Origin: Methylobacter sp. S3L5C
Lineage (GTDB): Bacteria > Pseudomonadota > Gammaproteobacteria > Methylococcales > Methylomonadaceae
Direction of reading: 5' to 3'
Length of the DNA: 64,000 nt
NCBI RefSeq assembly: GCF_022788635.1
Contig: NZ_CP076024.1
Span: forward strand, 1,736,001 to 1,800,000
A model generated the notes under the pieces. The model was not told the DNA's origin, ran no database searches, and worked only from the letters and a program-made list of their open reading frames with translations. Numbering within the stretch: position 1 is the first letter of the stretch; each line of letters opens with the position of its first letter. Shown in pieces: positions 50,468 to 61,800 of this stretch. Position numbers and translations under genes: made by a program.

Positions 50468-50827
50468 TAATCTTCTCCATCTTAATCTCGAAAGCTTTGT
50501 GTACTGGAAAGTTAGGTTTTTTCAGTCATCGCCGAATACGGCTCTTTTAGAATCTACCAGCGTTTAGGGTAAAATTAAAAAATGCAGTAAAGCGTTATTT
50601 ATTAAAAAATAAATCATTACCGGTACAAATTATGTTGATGTTTTGTTTAAAAAATTAATCTACAATTTTTAATTAGATAACTTAAATCACTGTTTTTTAA
50701 TTGCCATCCGGTATGGATTAGCGCTCATGAATGGTATCGCATAATCTGGATACCACACTTTATTAACTACATCGCAATACCCATTGATTTGTACATTTTG
50801 TAACGCTAAAAGAACCTGGTAAAAAAT
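50468..50827. other. Gene-free region
   Basis: 360 AT-rich bases between two glycosyltransferase genes. No open frame, promoter or repeat was recognised. Confidence 0.5.
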
Positions 50828-51760
50828 CTATTTTACAAACGCGATTTGTAATTTAAAAAGGTGCTTCCATCGGGCTATTAAATAGTACTTTTTTGATTCC
50901 GCCTGCCACTTTGCAAGCTTCTTTTCATAGCTATTTGAATTTGATTTATTTGTATTTATTTCCTGCATAATCGATGTTCCATAATCAAGTAGTGACCGCG
51001 CTACCCTTAGTAATTGCCAACATATACCGCGTTGAGGCTCTATCAAATCCTTAGTCTTTCCCTGACCGACTGCAAGTTTTAAGAAGTAATCCCATTCCAG
51101 TCTCTCTGCTCCGATGATATGTCCGACTATTGCTTTTGGTTCATAAAAAATCAGTTTCTTTTGAATAGCAAGCCTTTCAATTACGACTGACTCTTCTGCG
51201 CAAATTAGTTGTGTACCGACGCGTCCCAACTTTGCATCAAATCCGCCAGCATCACTCAGGGCCGATCGACGAAAAGATAAGTTCAGCCCCCACAGACCAA
51301 TGCCTGTATCAAGTAGTTGACGATTATCACCAAAATCAACTTCTGATAAAAGAATCTTAAAATATGGCCCTAGCCATTCCGGAGGATCATTTTCCATTAT
51401 TAAATATGCCCTGCCTCCCACTACATCGGCATTAGTCTCCTGATAGCATTCATTCAGGCTCTTGAGCCAATATTTATCAACAATTACATCATCATCCAAA
51501 AAGGCTACAATTTCTCCCGTAGTATCAAAAACTCCTCGGTTACGCGCTAAACTTAAGCCTTGTTTAGACTCAAAAACATATCGACATTCACGTTTCTGCA
51601 AATATTCTTCGACGATTGATTTTGTTTCATCTTGAGAGTTGTTATCGACAATCAGAATCTCATAATCGATATAATCCAAATATTCTTGCTTGAAAAAGCT
51701 TTCCAGCATTCTCTGTAAAACAGGCGCTCTATTATATGTGCATACAATTACCGATATCAC
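50828..51760 (-). CDS. Family 2 glycosyltransferase
   Basis: A 310-aa GT-A enzyme: ISVIVCTYNRAPVLQRMLES, ILIVDNNSQDETKS, SKQGLSLARNRGV and AFLDDDVIVDKYW (DXD) near residue 91; EESVVIERL is the ED-type acceptor motif. It resembles the enzyme at 40243 in its IVDNNS signature. The C-terminus is Lys- and Trp-rich. Confidence 0.9.
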   Translation of the reverse strand: MISVIVCTYNRAPVLQRMLESFFKQEYLDYIDYEILIVDNNSQDETKSIVEEYLQKRECRYVFESKQGLSLARNRGVFDTTGEIVAFLDDDVIVDKYWLKSLNECYQETNADVVGGRAYLIMENDPPEWLGPYFKILLSEVDFGDNRQLLDTGIGLWGLNLSFRRSALSDAGGFDAKLGRVGTQLICAEESVVIERLAIQKKLIFYEPKAIVGHIIGAERLEWDYFLKLAVGQGKTKDLIEPQRGICWQLLRVARSLLDYGTSIMQEINTNKSNSNSYEKKLAKWQAESKKYYLIARWKHLFKLQIAFVK

Positions 51761-52052
51761 AAATGCTCTCCATTAACTATATTCCTATAAGCAGTACGTT
51801 AGTCTTTTTCGCGTCCCTTAGAGCCAGTCGGCTAGCTACATCCAAGCTTAATAGTATAGACATTAAACGATTTATAAATACCTGTTGTGATAAATTAATG
51901 TTCACTAAATACAATATTTTTATCGATTTTCCTCTATAGGGGAAAAGAAGATTTTATCTATTTAAAGTGAGGCATTTGTAACTGGATATTTCTAACTCTA
52001 TTAGCTTATTGTGCCATTAAGTTGGACGGTTAACTCTTGAAAGACTTGTATA

Positions 52053-53123
52053 TTAATAACTGGAACAACGCTCTTTCATTATTATCCCGTCAATATGCGA
52101 AATTATGCTGTTGAGGGTTTTTCCAAGCTTTAAATCCGTAGGGTTAAATTCTTTACTTCGATGCTGAAGCAGAATTTTGTTGTTAACCTCATTAATGTTT
52201 TCGATCAGCACTAATCTCCCTTCCTTTTGTAGTTGGCGATCGACCGCGCCACTTTTACCGCGAAAGATGCTGTAAACCGGAACGCCCAGCGCTGCTGCCT
52301 CACGATTCATGGTTCCTCCACCGCTTACGACAAGATCGGAATGCCAAAGCAGATTAAGACCGTTAACGGCCTGCTTGGGTATAATCACTTTGTCGTCTTT
52401 AAACCACTGAGGCCAGTTTTTTCGTATTTGCGTTTCCTGAAGCTTGTTTCTTGGCAGAAGTATTACTGTAATTGCTGATATAGCACATACCCGTTGCATG
52501 AATGCAGTGAAAAGTTCATCACTTTCCGGATTATGATAGTGTGCCTCGTTTGCCGGGGGGCGAACGGTCACGATAATGTTATCGGCGTTAAGATTTAGCA
52601 GGGCGGCGATACTTGAGTCAGGCTTGAACTCGGGCGCATAAACATCTTCCTTGATGCCCTCGTAGCTTAAAATCCTGTCTTTTGTTTTACATTGCAAGCT
52701 TTCATCAGCGAGCGCTTCCGGAATAATTTCCCAACGTGGCTGTAATAATAATGGAGTTTGTGCATGTTCATAATCCATAATCATCACGGTCGGAATTCGT
52801 AGCAAGTTGCATAACAGAATTTGCGATCGAGAACCGTGAGACAGACCTATCGCGGGTTTTTCACGAATGATAAATGGTAATAGTTGTAAGCTGCGCCAGC
52901 AAAGCCCCAGCACTTTAAAAATTGGGTTTTTACCGTAATGCTTGCCTACCTTTTTATGGGATAAGCCGTAAAGAGTCGCTAATTCGCAAACCTGAAAAGC
53001 ATCACGAGCAGTAGTTACCACACTATACCCCTTGATTTCCAATTCCCGTATTATAGGTTTGAAAAAAGGGACATGCGGCGTATTATCGAGATCAATCCAA
53101 ATTTTCATCGTGGTATTAGTCAT
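52053..53123 (-). CDS. DUF354-family protein (GT-B-like)
   Basis: A 356-aa protein starting IWIDLDNTPHVPFFKPII, the hallmark of DUF354, and ending with a GT-B-like half (VVSGGGTMNREAAALGVPVYS resembles the UDP-sugar binding loop). Members occur in polysaccharide clusters of bacteria and archaea and resemble UDP-GlcNAc 2-epimerase and glycosyltransferases; the reaction is not established. It precedes the glycosyltransferase run. Confidence 0.8.
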   Translation of the reverse strand: MTNTTMKIWIDLDNTPHVPFFKPIIRELEIKGYSVVTTARDAFQVCELATLYGLSHKKVGKHYGKNPIFKVLGLCWRSLQLLPFIIREKPAIGLSHGSRSQILLCNLLRIPTVMIMDYEHAQTPLLLQPRWEIIPEALADESLQCKTKDRILSYEGIKEDVYAPEFKPDSSIAALLNLNADNIIVTVRPPANEAHYHNPESDELFTAFMQRVCAISAITVILLPRNKLQETQIRKNWPQWFKDDKVIIPKQAVNGLNLLWHSDLVVSGGGTMNREAAALGVPVYSIFRGKSGAVDRQLQKEGRLVLIENINEVNNKILLQHRSKEFNPTDLKLGKTLNSIISHIDGIIMKERCSSY

Positions 53124-53161
53124 ATTTTAAAAAATAAAAGTATAGCTATCAAAATCAGCAC

Positions 53162-53923
53162 TCAAGTAAGAACAGGCTCGTTTGCATATCCATACTGATA
53201 AGTTGGAATTGGCTGTCTTGACTTGTTGACAACCAAACCAAGCAGGTTTGTTTGCTCCAGAATGTACATGGAATGTTGCAGTTCATTGGTAGTGTTTTTA
53301 CCATCCTCGACAACAAGTAAAGCAGCATCAATATGTGGCATAAATAACAAAGCGTCATCCGCTGCAAAAAGTGGAGGAATATCGAAAATAATTATCCGTG
53401 ATTCATAACGTGATTTAATCTCCTTAATGAGATTGACCATTTTTCGTGATGAAATAAATTCTGAAGCATTATTGTTGGAGCTAGTCCCAGGTAAAATAAC
53501 GAGGCGCTCAATGCCTGGATTGATTAAGATGTCTTCTAAAGATATCTCTCCTTTCAGATAATCGGCAAGCCCCAATTCCTCTTGGAGACCCAGATATTTG
53601 TGTAGACTTGGGCGTCTGAGATCAGCATCAACAAGCAGAACACTTTGATTTCCCTCCATTGCTATGGCAATCGCAAGATTTACTGAGACAAATGTTTTTC
53701 CTGCACCTAACGTTGCGCTTGTTATGGCAAAGCTGTTCCAGTTATTCTCCCGAAGCTGTCTGAGGATATTGGTTCGAAGCACACGAAATATATCTGCTCT
53801 TGGATCGTTGTAGAGGCCCATAATAACGCGATTATTTCGCAGCATTTCCGGATCAAGAATAGTCGTTTTGGTTGTTGTATAGCGGATCGATTCGAGCGGG
53901 TGTTCATCAGTAAGATTCATCAT
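53162..53923 (-). CDS. Tyrosine-kinase-type EPS regulator (CpsD/CapB family)
   Basis: A 253-aa cytoplasmic BY-kinase partner of the chain-length protein. Walker A is SATLGAGKTFVS, Walker A' VLLVDADLRRPSLHKYL, and Walker B-like IIIFDIPPLF. The C-terminal tail has only three tyrosines (PTYQYGYANE), a short version of the autophosphorylated cluster. It controls polymer length and export with the GumC-type protein. ATG 53923 overlaps the previous stop by one base (TAATG) and has AGGAG at the right distance. Confidence 0.88.
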   Translation of the reverse strand: MMNLTDEHPLESIRYTTTKTTILDPEMLRNNRVIMGLYNDPRADIFRVLRTNILRQLRENNWNSFAITSATLGAGKTFVSVNLAIAIAMEGNQSVLLVDADLRRPSLHKYLGLQEELGLADYLKGEISLEDILINPGIERLVILPGTSSNNNASEFISSRKMVNLIKEIKSRYESRIIIFDIPPLFAADDALLFMPHIDAALLVVEDGKNTTNELQHSMYILEQTNLLGLVVNKSRQPIPTYQYGYANEPVLT

Positions 53924-55680
53924 TAATTGCTCCTCAGAAAGGTTTCCGCTAACGGAATGGAGTAGATGCATATGACAACTGTAGTCAGCAGAATTAAGGT
54001 TACGCCCGTCCAGACCATGATTTTTTTCATTTTAGCTTGCTTAACGAGTCGCTCTGCCAGCTCGAATGGGGCTTCTATGTAAGGAATTACGACTAACGGC
54101 ATTAGACCGGTGATTTCGCTTATTGCCCTATAGCCTCTTATACCAGGCGTTATAAACTCGACAAGAAAAGCAACGCCAAAACCTGCGATGAGACCGATAA
54201 AAATACCGCCGATGGCCACTTTTCTTCTGATCGCTTTTTCCGGGTGCGTAGGAAGGGTAGGTTGCTCGATGATGGTAAGCGTTTGTCCCTGTTGTTGCTG
54301 TTCCAGTGTTTGAACCAGTTTGGCATCCAGCCATTTTTCTTTTAGCTGGGTATATTTTTTTATGGCATTATCCCGATCCCTGATTAAATCGGTATAGCCC
54401 ATCTCAACTTGAGGAGCCTCTAAGAGCATGGCTTGCATTTTTTCAACTTTCGCTTTTAAATAATCCTGCTTTTCCTTTAGTAGGTTAAGTTCTAATTGAC
54501 TGCTTTTATATTGTTGCTCCACACCATAATAAGCCGGATTTGTAGTATGTATTAGCATCGACTCCAGCTCCTGTTTTGAGGGCTGCGATGTATTTTTTAA
54601 TTGTTGTTGCAATTTATCGATTTGCTTTCTGCGCAGGTTTATATCCGGATGATTGTCGGCATACGTTTTTTCCAGTACTTTAAGTTCGCGTTTCGCCTCT
54701 GTTAATTGATTCACCAGATCTTCTGTGGTTGATTGACCTTCAAAGGCAGGATCTAATGCTTTTATTTCACGTTTAAGACGAAGTACAGACGGGTGTGACG
54801 GTGAATAAATACTCGAAAATTTAAGGTATTGCGCTCGCATAATTCTTAGTGCGTCATCCCTGCTTTGTGGCGCTTTGCTATCGAGACTGCCGGGTAAATT
54901 TTGTTGCGCTCTTGCCAACTCCGCTGATAAAAAAGCAATTCTTTCCTTGGTACTGCGGATTTGGTTGTCAGTGTCTCTCAGTTCGTTTTCGGCTCGGTCT
55001 ATCGCTGCCAGATTCCCTTGTACTTGCTCCGGTAAACTGAAGTTGTTTTGTTGCTTGTATTGGGCAATTTTTCTGTCAATTTCCTGAAGCTCTCGGCTTA
55101 GCTTTTCTGATTCCTCCATGAGGAAATCAGTCGCTTTAACAGCACGCTGAGTTCGAGCCTTGTCATTTTGTTCAATAAATAAAGTGGTCAGCTTGCTTGC
55201 TATTTCTTGTGCCTTGATGGCTTCTATATCACTAAATGAAATATCAAAAGCAATTTCAGCCATTCCCGAATGAGTTTGAGGTGCCAAGGACGAAGTGGTT
55301 AACTTAACTTCCGTATTTTTCCTGAACAGTTCCGCCAGCTCATATTGGGCAGAATCATTTTTGATATTCGTAAAGTCCTTGTCGGTATTCTTATAAAGGC
55401 CATTCGAGTCGATAATCGACAGCACATTATCAGTGGTCATGACCCTTTGATAAATTGATTGAATCTGTTCGTCTGCAAACTGCGATACCGTCGATTCGAA
55501 CAGTTTTGTTGGAATGGGCGCTTCGATTAGTATCGTTGCCGTTGAGCGATAAACCTTGGGCAAGTTATAGGCAATCATTAATGACGTTAAACTGACAACC
55601 AGCCAGGTAACTACAAGATAATATTTGCGTCGATATACAAGGTCAAGGCAATCGGCTAATGATTTAGTGTTTTGTTCCAT
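53923..55680 (-). CDS. Polysaccharide co-polymerase, GumC/Wzz family
   Basis: A 585-aa inner-membrane protein with two membrane helices (YYLVVTWLVVSLTSLMIAY near residue 20; VAIGGIFIGLIAGFGVAFL near residue 460), followed by a third hydrophobic segment at the C-terminus (TLILLTTVVICIYSIPLA). Between them is a long periplasmic coiled coil (~180-430) with Lys/Gln/Glu heptads. It sets chain length and forms the export conduit with the OPX protein. Linked to the kinase gene, as in known Wzc-split systems. Confidence 0.9.
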   Translation of the reverse strand: MEQNTKSLADCLDLVYRRKYYLVVTWLVVSLTSLMIAYNLPKVYRSTATILIEAPIPTKLFESTVSQFADEQIQSIYQRVMTTDNVLSIIDSNGLYKNTDKDFTNIKNDSAQYELAELFRKNTEVKLTTSSLAPQTHSGMAEIAFDISFSDIEAIKAQEIASKLTTLFIEQNDKARTQRAVKATDFLMEESEKLSRELQEIDRKIAQYKQQNNFSLPEQVQGNLAAIDRAENELRDTDNQIRSTKERIAFLSAELARAQQNLPGSLDSKAPQSRDDALRIMRAQYLKFSSIYSPSHPSVLRLKREIKALDPAFEGQSTTEDLVNQLTEAKRELKVLEKTYADNHPDINLRRKQIDKLQQQLKNTSQPSKQELESMLIHTTNPAYYGVEQQYKSSQLELNLLKEKQDYLKAKVEKMQAMLLEAPQVEMGYTDLIRDRDNAIKKYTQLKEKWLDAKLVQTLEQQQQGQTLTIIEQPTLPTHPEKAIRRKVAIGGIFIGLIAGFGVAFLVEFITPGIRGYRAISEITGLMPLVVIPYIEAPFELAERLVKQAKMKKIMVWTGVTLILLTTVVICIYSIPLAETFLRSN

Positions 55681-55817
55681 AAGTGACGTGTTTACAACTC
55701 ATTCTATTGTATATAAGTATAGTCAATTATTTCGATACTATCAGGATCTAATAAAACAATGACAAAATAGATGCTTTCCTGCTTTCCGGTCATACTAAGA
55801 CAGCCAAAGGCTATGAA

Positions 55818-55850
55818 GGCAATTTCCTGCGAAGGATATACCCAAGTCGC
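55818..55850 (+). repeat. Partial second copy of the 11866 intergenic element
   Basis: AAGGCAATTTCCT followed by GGATATACCCAAGTCGC matches 11863-11895 with few changes. The rest of the element (the 14-base right inverted repeat) is not present, so this is a truncated copy between the flippase and GumC genes. Confidence 0.7.
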
Positions 55851-55888
55851 CGGGCAGACTACCTGGTACGTGAAAAGAAAATTGAGTT

Positions 55889-57502
55889 TTAAACCATTTT
55901 CACAGAATGTTCCGTTGAGTACTTTTGCATCATAAAGACCTTTTTTACAACGCCAAATATTGGTACTGAGCTACCCATTATAATAACGCCGTTCAGAAAG
56001 TATAAGAATCCAGTTGTATTGCCAAGAGTACTTAAGAAACTCATAGAATAGCTTATAGATCCTAGTGTTATAGTTGTCCCTTTGAGGAAGTCCAGCGGAG
56101 AATCTATTCTGTTTAAGATGCATATTGAGCCCAGTGTAACAAAAGATAAAATAATCAGTTTTAAGCGTCCTGAATCAATTGATGGAGTAAGCATTTTTTC
56201 TACATAAATCATCTGACAGATTGAGTGCACAAAATAAGCCGTAAAATAGGCTAAAGCAAGACCCATGCTGCCATATTCCGGAACGAGAAGCCGGGTCACT
56301 GCAATTAATATCGAGGCCCATAACAGGTTGAACAGAATACCAACCCATTGGCGTCCTGAACCGGCCATTGCCGTTCCTATAACCGTATTAACAATGTTCA
56401 AAAATGCTGCGATCATCAGTACATCAATAATAGGCAATGCCGCATTATATTGAGTCCCAAATAGAGATACCAAAGGACCGCGAAAAGCAATGACAAAAAC
56501 GGTAACCGGCAGTGCCAAAACCCAAGTTAATTCAAGGTTAATCCAAACGACTTTACGAAACTCATTAGGATCTTTTTGTCCATGTGCTTCCGCGAAGATA
56601 GGGAGCATGACCGACCCCAAGACTTGTGGAATAAAGATAATAAACTGTCGCCATTGGTTTGCTGCGTTAAATATCCCCAGTTCTGCGTATCCGTTGGGCT
56701 GGTTTATAAGCATAGAGTTTGTTAACCAGGTAACAGGAATAACAAGGAGTGCTGATAGCACCGTAGGTAGAGCATAAGTCCAGATAATACTGATTTCCGA
56801 TAAGGACGACAGGTTAAAATAATCGCGTTGAATACCGTATCTGGCGCATTCCGTGCGGACTGCAAGGGAGGCAGCTATAAACCCTATTGTTGATACAACA
56901 ACTGAGGCTATTATTGCTCCCATCACTCCATAAAAATAGACCAATGGTATTGCCATTACTGGGATAGCAATTCCCTGCACAAGGCTGATACGAGCGACTT
57001 TTCTGAATGCTTCAAAGCCGGCTAAAGTTCCCGTTTGAATACCTGTGATCGTCGAAACAAAAAGGAGTAATGAACCAACGCGCAACAAAGGTGCAATTTC
57101 TGGACGGTTTAATGTTTCTTGAGCAAGCCAGGGAGCATATATAGCTACACCAGCTGCTACCAAAGCTGCTGTAAGGAAAGATAGACTGGTAGTAAGACTA
57201 AGAATCCTTCCTGCCTTCGCGGGATCCTTGCTCCTGTATTCAGCCAGATACTTGGTCATGGTGCTACCCATAGCGAAACCGGCAAAAAGTCCGAACATGC
57301 TGATAGTGCTGTCTACCATTCCATAAACACCATACTGATCGCGACCCAGAAAGCGCGCGATGAAGATAGTCGATATCATGGAGAATATCCGTATTGCGAT
57401 CATTCCCGCTAAAGACCAAACGGCCCCAGAGAAAAGCCGCGCATACATAGGAGAGGTTACCTTCAGAGACATTGCTTTCTTTTTTAATGTCAATATATTC
57501 AT
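55889..57502 (-). CDS. Lipid-linked oligosaccharide flippase (Wzx family)
   Basis: A 537-aa protein with 12-14 membrane helices of the MATE/Wzx (polysaccharide biosynthesis) superfamily. The N-terminal GAVWSLAGMIAIRIFSMI, the flanking IFIARFLGRDQYGVYGM, and the helix pair near residue 320 carrying WVLALPVTVFVIAFRG are typical. It moves completed repeat units across the inner membrane for polymerisation. An alternative start (ATG of MSLKVTSPM, residue 11) is equally possible. Confidence 0.88.
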   Translation of the reverse strand: MNILTLKKKAMSLKVTSPMYARLFSGAVWSLAGMIAIRIFSMISTIFIARFLGRDQYGVYGMVDSTISMFGLFAGFAMGSTMTKYLAEYRSKDPAKAGRILSLTTSLSFLTAALVAAGVAIYAPWLAQETLNRPEIAPLLRVGSLLLFVSTITGIQTGTLAGFEAFRKVARISLVQGIAIPVMAIPLVYFYGVMGAIIASVVVSTIGFIAASLAVRTECARYGIQRDYFNLSSLSEISIIWTYALPTVLSALLVIPVTWLTNSMLINQPNGYAELGIFNAANQWRQFIIFIPQVLGSVMLPIFAEAHGQKDPNEFRKVVWINLELTWVLALPVTVFVIAFRGPLVSLFGTQYNAALPIIDVLMIAAFLNIVNTVIGTAMAGSGRQWVGILFNLLWASILIAVTRLLVPEYGSMGLALAYFTAYFVHSICQMIYVEKMLTPSIDSGRLKLIILSFVTLGSICILNRIDSPLDFLKGTTITLGSISYSMSFLSTLGNTTGFLYFLNGVIIMGSSVPIFGVVKKVFMMQKYSTEHSVKMV

Positions 57503-57568
57503 CTTGGGCCAAAGCCTAACTTAAAATAATGATGAAGTACTCTAACTTCTTTGTCGGCAGACATACCA

Positions 57569-57916
57569 TCACCATGCGGATTGTGAGCGCCGTGCAATAT
57601 CAGATAGATAATCTGGTTTGTCAGCTTCTGTTGGCGCAAAGTGAAGTATCGTGAGGAGTGAGGATGCCAAGCGTTTGTCTTTCAAAGGCCACGAAGACTG
57701 AACTTGCAATACACGTAATCCGTCCTCAACGAGGTCGACCGATATTTTTTGAAAAACATGGCCCCAAGATTGCTTGGATTTTTTTAGATTTAAATCCATA
57801 TCTGGATCAATCCCAAAAATACTTGACATTTGGTTGACGATATCCTGAATCTGACTAGTAAGGCGTATATGACAACTCATAGTTGACTCTTTTCTATGCA
57901 TTAACTCATTTTTCAT
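57569..57916 (-). CDS. Unrecognised 115-aa protein, coupled to a glycosyltransferase
   Basis: A soluble, mixed-charge protein with no signal or membrane segment; it contains PDMDLNLKKSKQSWGHVFQ and VDLVEDGLRVLQVQSSW. Its ATG overlaps the stop of the upstream glycosyltransferase gene as ATGA, so it is translated in tandem with it, which argues for a real gene. No family recognised. It could be an accessory or regulatory subunit of the transferase. Confidence 0.6.
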   Translation of the reverse strand: MKNELMHRKESTMSCHIRLTSQIQDIVNQMSSIFGIDPDMDLNLKKSKQSWGHVFQKISVDLVEDGLRVLQVQSSWPLKDKRLASSLLTILHFAPTEADKPDYLSDIARRSQSAW

Positions 57917-58722
57917 CGGTTTAAAATTCCGTTTCGAATTTTAAATTTCAACATTTTGCATATATCGATAAATGAAAGCTGTTTGGTTATTTCATACATA
58001 TCTTGGTATGAAATTTTTCCTTGGCTTTGAAACTCTGAACGGTAATAGCTGGCATGTATGCTTTTTTTGTAAGGTCTATTTTCATCTTGCAACCAAGATC
58101 CGGCAAAATGATGAGAGGTATAATTTTTTGGCAAGTCAAGGCAGAAACAGGTGGACGGGAAAACAGCAAGCTCATAGCCTTGATCATCAATGCCAATCTG
58201 CATTGAATCCAGATTCTTGTCTATTCCGTATTTTTCAATAATTAATTCGGAAACCCAATCAGTATTTGGCGGCTCGTTAATACCCCCAAATGGCCGACTT
58301 TCATAACGATTCAGAACGGCACCAGCAAGCCCATGTCCGGCAGTGCTTCCCCAAACAGCAGTAAAAGGTTTTTCTAAAATTTCGAAGCCGGTAAATGCAC
58401 CGTATTTTAGAAAACTATCCAGTGGGTCTTTAACTTCCACATCGGTATCAAGATAAACACCTCCATGATTATAAAGAGCCCATGCACGGACGTAGTCTGA
58501 TACAAATGCGTACTTCTTTTCTTGGTATGCCTGTTTTACAAAATTATTCATACCAATATCAAAGTTATCTTCATTCCAAACTATTATCTTCCAGTTTTTT
58601 AAATGGACTCGCCAAGAATCCATACAGCTTTTGGCAAGCGTTGGCATCTCTTTACCACCAAACCAGCAACAGTGAATTACTTGAGGAATATTGTTTTCCT
58701 CATTAGAAATAATTAATGTCAT
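57913..58722 (-). CDS. GT32-type (OCH1-like) glycosyltransferase with DXD
   Basis: A 269-aa cytoplasmic enzyme: IPQVIHCCWFGGKEMP at the N-terminus and GGVYLDTDVEVKDPL near residue 90 with the DXD. This is the pattern of capsular polysaccharide and OCH1-like sugar transferases. It starts the Wzx-side cluster and overlaps the 115-aa gene. Confidence 0.85.
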   Translation of the reverse strand: MTLIISNEENNIPQVIHCCWFGGKEMPTLAKSCMDSWRVHLKNWKIIVWNEDNFDIGMNNFVKQAYQEKKYAFVSDYVRAWALYNHGGVYLDTDVEVKDPLDSFLKYGAFTGFEILEKPFTAVWGSTAGHGLAGAVLNRYESRPFGGINEPPNTDWVSELIIEKYGIDKNLDSMQIGIDDQGYELAVFPSTCFCLDLPKNYTSHHFAGSWLQDENRPYKKSIHASYYRSEFQSQGKISYQDMYEITKQLSFIDICKMLKFKIRNGILNR

Positions 58723-58892
58723 TTCACTTGCTCATCAGAATTTATCATTGTCGTTTTACTCCTTTAGTCGATCAGTTCTCAAGTAACGCTACCTTGAATA
58801 ATAGAATTGGAAACATTAAAACAAGGTTTCCTTTGCCTTTAAGTTAACAGGCTTTTCGACACTATTTTTCATTTAAGATATCAATCTTAGGT

Positions 58893-61800
58893 TTAAGGCG
58901 TGACAGTCGTAGTAGGTTCCACACTGGCATACTTGCGCACCAGCACGTTGTTGAACTGAGCCACCGTATTTTGTTCCCCGTATAGCGCTATTGCACCCGC
59001 AATGTAACGGGAAGACGAGGTCTGAAGCATCAAAACATCATCCTTGTAAACATCAATGGCACTGCCATGTACTCTCACGCCGAGTTTGTACCAGGCGTTG
59101 ATATTAACTACTCCAACCGCTGCATTGTTGAGTGTCGAGGCATTCCCGCTAACCCAGTCATAGGCATACAGGTTGTTGGTTCCATCAAGATCCTCATAAA
59201 GATTTATGGAATACAGGTTATTTTGATCAGTGCTACGTACACCAAGACCCATTACCCGTCCGCTGACTTGTTTACCATAGGCTTCCAAGACATAATCGCT
59301 ACCTGTGTAGGTGGAACGTAGTGCCTGCCTGAGACTATTGCCAATAGTGCCCTGTAGCACACCACCGGTTGTGCCGTTCTGTTGGGTAGTTGTATTGGCG
59401 ATAGCCCATGTGCCGGCAGTCGCAGCCCATTTACCTGTATCGAAGTTTGTAGATCCGGAATCAAAGTCGTCAAAGAACTCGAAGGTCGCCGTTCCGTTTG
59501 AAGCACTGGTAGTGACAAAATTGCCATAGTACATATATAAAGTAGTTCCTGCTGTTGGAACCGTTGGTGCCTTCACCCACACACTTGCCTTGTGATTGAC
59601 AGCATCCCAAGTCTCCACCCAGAATGGAACCAGAGTAAAGCCATCACTAGTTGTGAAGCGGACATCACTGCCATCATTATTTGCTTTGGTGAAGTCAAAA
59701 GTATTATCAAGTATCACATGAACCTGAAAATTACTCAGATCAGTGCCGCTTGGGTTGACAACCGTAACTGCACTGCGGCTATTCCACGCCGGATCAAGCC
59801 AGCCTTCAACAGGCTGGGCATTGATCGTTATGGTAGCTGTTTGGGAGCTTCCACCGTAACCGCTGGAAATTGTCACCAAAGCAGGGCTTGATACCACGGA
59901 TGTATTCATTGTGAAGCTGGCACTGGATGCACCGCTTGGCACTGCCACGGTTGCCGGGACATTCACCGCCAATGGGTTGCTGCTGTTTAGCGCTATCACT
60001 ACTCCGCCGCTTGGAGCAACTCCGCTCAAAACCACTGTTCCTTGGGATACTCCTCCACCTACCAGATTAGCAGGGTTCAGCTGGAGTGAATTTACTGTCA
60101 ATGGTGAGCCCATTACCGTTACCGTAGGTTCCACACTGGCATATTTGCGCACCAGTACATTGTTAAACTGAGCCACTGTATTCTGTTCACCGTAAAGCGC
60201 TACGGCACCCGCAGCGAAATCAGGTGATGAGGTCTGGAGCGTTAAAACACCATCTTTGTATACCTCTATGGCATTGCCATGAGCTTTTACTGCAAGCTTG
60301 TACCAGGCATTAGGATTAATAACGCCAACTGCTGATTTATTAAGTACCGAGGCACTTCCGTTTACCCAGTCATAGGCATACAAATTGTTTGCTCCATCGA
60401 TATCTTCATACAGATTAATGGAGTACAGATTATTCTGATCAGCGCTTTGTACTCCAAGACCCCATAATCGTCCGCTCAGTTGCTTGCCGTAGGCCTCCAG
60501 GACATAATCAGTTCCTGTGTACGTGGAACGAAGTGCTTGCCTGACACTGCTGCCAATGCTGCCCTGCATTACAGCGCCAATCGTGCCATCCTGTTGGACA
60601 GCTGCAGCGGCAACAGTCCATGTGCCACCAGTCGCAGTCCATTTGCCGGGATCGAAGTTCGTAGATCCGGAATCAAAATTGTCAAAAAATTCAAAGGTGG
60701 CTGTTCCGTTTGAAGCACTGGCCACGACGGAATTACCGTAGTACATATATAAAGTGGTACCTGCTGTTGGGATCGTTGAGGCCTTCACCCACATACTTGC
60801 TTTGTGATTGGCAGGATCCCAAGTTTCCAGCCAGAATGGAATCAACGTAAAACCATCACCAGTCGTGAAACGCACATCACTGCCATCGGCCTTTGCCTTG
60901 GCAAAGTCAAAAGTACCATCGAGTGTTACATGAACCTGAAAATTACTCAGAGCAGTTTCGCTTGAGTTGACAATCGCGATCTCACTACGGTTAGTCCATG
61001 CAACGTCCAGCCAGTTTACGCCAAGTGGCGGTGTAACCGTCAGTACCGATGTTTGAGAGCTAGCCCCATAAGTTGCTGTAATGTTTAAAAGATTCGTGCT
61101 CAACGTCGGATTGGTATTTATCGTGAACGTTGCGCTCGTCTCACCACCCAGTACCAACACGGTTGCAGGTACGCTCGCCATTAAAGGGTCGCTGCTGCTT
61201 AGAGATACTAACGTCCCACCGACAGGAGCCGGGCTGCTCAAAATTACTATTCCTTGAGATACTCCACCGCCGACCAGACTGCCCGGGCTAAATTGGGGTG
61301 CACTTACTGTTAACGGAGTGCCTATATTTACAATGGCAATGGGTTCCACATCGGTATACTTTCGGACCAGTAAATTGTTAAACTGGGCCACCGTGTTCTG
61401 TTCTCCGTAAAGTGCTATGGCGCCTGTAGCGTATTCGGATGATGAAGTCTGGAGCGTTAAAATATCATTCTTGTAAACATTGATGGCATTGCCATGTGTT
61501 TTCACCGTAAGCTTGTGCCAAGCTTTTGGGGTTATTACTCCAACAGCTGTTTTATTAAGCACCGAGGCACTTCCATTTACCCAGTCATACAGATACAAGT
61601 TGTTTGTTCCATTGAGATCATCGTACAGATTGACGGAGTACAGGTTGTTCTGATCCTTAGCCCTGATTCCAACCCCCCACAACCGTCCGCTAACTTGTTT
61701 GCCATAAACTTCCATTACATAATCATTGCCATTATAAATGGAGTGTAGTGTCTCTCGGGCTGACAAGCCAATTGTGCCCTGCATCACGCCACCGACCGTA

